64,000 nucleotides of DNA from Paenibacillus sedimenti (GTDB lineage: Bacteria > Bacillota > Bacilli > Paenibacillales > NBRC-103111), in the NCBI RefSeq assembly GCF_014534655.1, contig NZ_JACVVD010000002.1, positions 800,313-864,312 of the forward strand, in the 5' to 3' direction. Positions 61,565 to 64,000 of the stretch are shown here, piece after piece. The position numbers and the translations under genes were made by a program. Each line of letters starts with the position of its first letter. The stretch's first letter is position 1. A model generated the notes under the pieces. That model searched no databases, was not told the DNA's origin, and worked only from the letters and a program-made list of their open reading frames with translations.

Positions 61565-64000
61565 ATGAATCAATCTAGAAACAAAATGATGAAAAAAATG
61601 CTTCCAGTATTAGTAAGCTCCGCAATGATGGTTTCCATGTTGGGAACAGCCGCGGCATCTGCTCCATCGGATATCAACGGACACTGGGCTGCTAAGCAGT
61701 TGAACGAATGGCAAGGTAAAAGTTGGATTCAAGGCTACGCAGACGGATCCGTAAAACCTAATAATACCGTAACTCGTGCGGAATTTATGGCGTTTATCAA
61801 TAGGGCGTTTGGGCTTACAGCTACAGCTGAAGTTACTTTTAAAGATGTTAATAAATCCGGTTGGGAATACGCTGAAATTGGTAAAGCAGTTAAGGCTGGA
61901 TACATCAGCGGTTATGATGACGGAACCATTCGTTCCGGGAATGAGATTAGTCGTCAGGAAGCAGCTAGTATTATCGCGAAGCTTCTCAATTTGAATACAT
62001 CGGATGCAGAAAAGGTACTTGGCAAATTTGCTGATTCCCGGAAAATTGCGCTTTGGAGTAAGCATGCCATTGCAGCACTTTCTGAGAAGGGCATTATCAA
62101 TGGCTATGAGGACAGCTCTTATCGTCCTGAGGCCTCCATTACCCGTGCTGAAGCTATCGTAACTATTGACCGAGCGCTTGCAGCAAGAGCGACTGTTTAC
62201 GATAAAGCAGGTACATATGGTCCAGAAAGCGGAAAACAGACGATCGAAGGCGACGTTGTCATCACAGCACCAGGCGTTACTTTGAGAAATGTAACTATCA
62301 CAGGAAACTTGGTGTTAGCTGAAGGAATCGGCAGCGGCGATGCGTTCTTGGAAGGTGTTACCGTTAAAGGTTCGACAACCGTAAAAGGCGGGGGCGAAAA
62401 CTCCGTTCACTTTAAGAATACGGTGCTAGTCACTGTTATCGTTAATAAAAAGGACGGCAGTGTTCGTATCGTTGCTGAAGGTTCAACAACTGTTCAGCAT
62501 GTGACTGTACAATCCAGTACGAAAATTGAGGAGTCGGGCGTTACGGGTAACGGCTTTAAAGACGTAGATTTGGGTGCTGAGCTTCCAAAGGACTCCAAAG
62601 TTACATTGGTCGGGGATTTTGAAAACGTAGATGTTGCAGCAAAATCAATCTTTGTTGAAGTGCCGAGCGGGTCTATCAATAAATTCAATGTAGGCAACAA
62701 TGCCGGAGATTCATCCATTAATTTGAGCAAAGATGCTAAAATCGTGACGCTTGTTCTGGATGCAATCGCGAAGGTACTCGGAGACGGTAAAGTCGAGAAG
62801 GCGACAGTTAACGATGGCGCGAAAGGCACAACTTTCGACAAGAAGCCGGACACGCTTGATGGTTCACAGAAAGATAGCACGAATGTTAATACGCCTACTA
62901 CTGGAGGCGGCGGTGGTGGATCTAGCAGCAGTGGGGGATCAAGTGACAGTGGATCAGATAATGAACCAGGTGGGACTGTAGTTCAAAGTGCTGAGATAAA
63001 AGCTAGTTTGATTTCAACTTTTAACTACAAAGATGGAACCGATTATGTAGTAATTTCAAATAATCCGTTTGCTACTGACGGAAAAATCTTTACAGTCCCT
63101 CAGGGAGCCACTGTGAAAGTATATGATGCAGCAGTTGATGGTATGGTGATTGGTTCAAAAACGATAACAGAGCTGTCTATTGATTACAATACACCTACAG
63201 TAGTTAATATTGCAGATGGTTTTGGTTCTTCAATTGACAATGTCTACGTAACAATTACCGAATCTGGAAAGTCAGAAAGCATTCGAGTAGCTCAATCTAT
63301 ATTAAAAACAGTTCCAAATGCACCTGATCCGGTATCTGACAATCTTGAGATTGTTAATCGTTCTACAGGGGTTGATGAGTTATTCCTGGATGTTCCGAAT
63401 GGTGTTTCAGTTATTTTCTATGATGAGAATAAGAGATACATTCCTGACCAACAAATGATAGATATAAATCATTATAAAATTGTCGGCGGCTTTAATACAG
63501 CACATCAAAAAATTTATTTAGTCTTTGAACGAAGAGAAGGAAATGCCGTAGCTGAAAGTCCGCTTACTGAAGTAGATATTCCAGCAGCTAATCATGCTCC
63601 GCAAGCTAAAACTCTGAGCAATCTCGAATTAAAAATCGGTATGGGATCGAAAACTATTAATGTTTCTGATTTGGCAACAGATCTGGATGGAAATACACTT
63701 AGTGTGACTAGTGCTACTTACAACATTGCTGGGAAAGTTAATATTGAATTCAATTCTGGAGCAATTACTGTATCACCAATTGCAGTAGGTCATGTGGAAG
63801 TAAACGTTACAGTAAAAGATATTTATGGAGAGAGTGTTAACGTAAATATTCCGGTAGAGGTTATTGATTCTATTATTTTAACGCCGATCTCTGACTTGGC
63901 AAACACAAGCAAAACGGATACAACGGCAGCATTTAGCTTTGCAACGCCAACGGGAGCAACAGCAGTTAAGGTGCAACAATCTACAGATGGCGGAACAACC
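61565..64000 (+). CDS. SLH-domain surface protein, 5' part (runs off the window)
   Basis: An open frame of 812 codons with no stop before the window end. The start at 61565 has a TAGGAGGA site. A signal peptide (about 1-32, KMLPVLVSSAMMVSMLGTAAA) is followed by three SLH domains (about 33-83, 90-145, 150-205; for example DINGHWAAKQLNEW, GYISGYDDGTIR, INGYEDSSYRPEASITRAE) that bind pyruvylated wall polymer. A beta-helix-like region (TIEGDVVITAPGVTLRNVTI), a Gly/Ser linker (near 445-470), a cadherin-like domain (ATDLDGNTLSVTSATY) and the start of a fibronectin III-like domain follow. Surface anchored; the binding or enzymatic role is not visible yet. Confidence 0.92.
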   Translation, partial: MNQSRNKMMKKMLPVLVSSAMMVSMLGTAAASAPSDINGHWAAKQLNEWQGKSWIQGYADGSVKPNNTVTRAEFMAFINRAFGLTATAEVTFKDVNKSGWEYAEIGKAVKAGYISGYDDGTIRSGNEISRQEAASIIAKLLNLNTSDAEKVLGKFADSRKIALWSKHAIAALSEKGIINGYEDSSYRPEASITRAEAIVTIDRALAARATVYDKAGTYGPESGKQTIEGDVVITAPGVTLRNVTITGNLVLAEGIGSGDAFLEGVTVKGSTTVKGGGENSVHFKNTVLVTVIVNKKDGSVRIVAEGSTTVQHVTVQSSTKIEESGVTGNGFKDVDLGAELPKDSKVTLVGDFENVDVAAKSIFVEVPSGSINKFNVGNNAGDSSINLSKDAKIVTLVLDAIAKVLGDGKVEKATVNDGAKGTTFDKKPDTLDGSQKDSTNVNTPTTGGGGGGSSSSGGSSDSGSDNEPGGTVVQSAEIKASLISTFNYKDGTDYVVISNNPFATDGKIFTVPQGATVKVYDAAVDGMVIGSKTITELSIDYNTPTVVNIADGFGSSIDNVYVTITESGKSESIRVAQSILKTVPNAPDPVSDNLEIVNRSTGVDELFLDVPNGVSVIFYDENKRYIPDQQMIDINHYKIVGGFNTAHQKIYLVFERREGNAVAESPLTEVDIPAANHAPQAKTLSNLELKIGMGSKTINVSDLATDLDGNTLSVTSATYNIAGKVNIEFNSGAITVSPIAVGHVEVNVTVKDIYGESVNVNIPVEVIDSIILTPISDLANTSKTDTTAAFSFATPTGATAVKVQQSTDGGTT

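Noticed and set aside
1..64000. CRISPR arrays, prophage, conjugative genes, intact insertion sequences, tRNA or rRNA genes.
   Set aside because: No regularly spaced repeats, integrases, transposases, phage structural genes or cloverleaf-like sequences were recognised.

Overview
The window looks like a stretch of a Paenibacillus-type chromosome (Bacillota, endospore-forming, Gram-positive). Evidence: T-box leaders on two tRNA-synthetase genes, an S-box on methionine genes, sporulation-linked genes (ytxC, a gamma-type SASP-like peptide, prkA), LiaFSR, a protein with three SLH domains, AraC-type/YesM-type two-component genes beside a sugar ABC importer, and strong Shine-Dalgarno sites. Base composition is near 50% GC, with two GC-rich islands (about 34.1-35.05 kb and 57.8-59.0 kb). 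It is mostly ordinary core genome; no rRNA, tRNA, CRISPR array, prophage or intact transposase gene was seen.

Layout. 0-5 kb: tail of a T-box plus tyrS, corA (reverse), an XRE regulator with a degenerate ImmA-like partner, two small genes and hsp20. 5.1-8.7 kb: promoter, SAM-I riboswitch and the operon metA-metI-metC. 9-17.9 kb: mqnC, a diguanylate cyclase (reverse), ytxC, T-box-thrS, a 3D-domain protein, a SASP-like peptide, a methyl-accepting protein with a C-terminal sensor, and a coiled-coil protein. 18-22.5 kb: amt (reverse, with a GlnR/TnrA-like box) and liaF-liaS-liaR. 22.6-31.5 kb: yugN-like, htrA, a two-component pair, ispH, DUF2062, aroF and glnA (GlnR/TnrA box; type I-beta-like enzyme). 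31.7-36.6 kb: FMN reductase, GNAT, mug-nudix, thpR (reverse), a repeat element and serC. 36.6-41.3 kb: a 1.2-kb intergenic region with a pyrimidine-rich tract, tandem NrdR boxes and a cobalamin riboswitch, then nrdI-nrdE-nrdF. 41.4-45.7 kb: AI-2E-family permease, DUF1836, an orphan response regulator, trmL, an AbrB-like protein with a Cys4 knuckle and two unlisted small ORFs. 45.8-54.2 kb: phosphodiester glycosidase plus coiled-coil membrane protein, YesN/YesM-type pair and a divergent sugar ABC importer. 54.3-64 kb: an MFS gene broken by an in-frame stop, a second repeat copy, an FAD oxidoreductase, DUF2161, egsA (araM), prkA and the start of an SLH-anchored surface protein that runs off the end.

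How the genes connect. Methionine synthesis is S-box controlled. Nitrogen uptake (amt) and assimilation (glnA) share a likely GlnR/TnrA operator. The B12-independent ribonucleotide reductase appears to be under both NrdR and adenosylcobalamin control. The most novel-looking structure is a MITE-like repeat with GTTTAAAAAGTCC-type terminal inverted repeats, present three times (35266-35461, 43721-43788, about 55541-55692) with internal deletions between copies.
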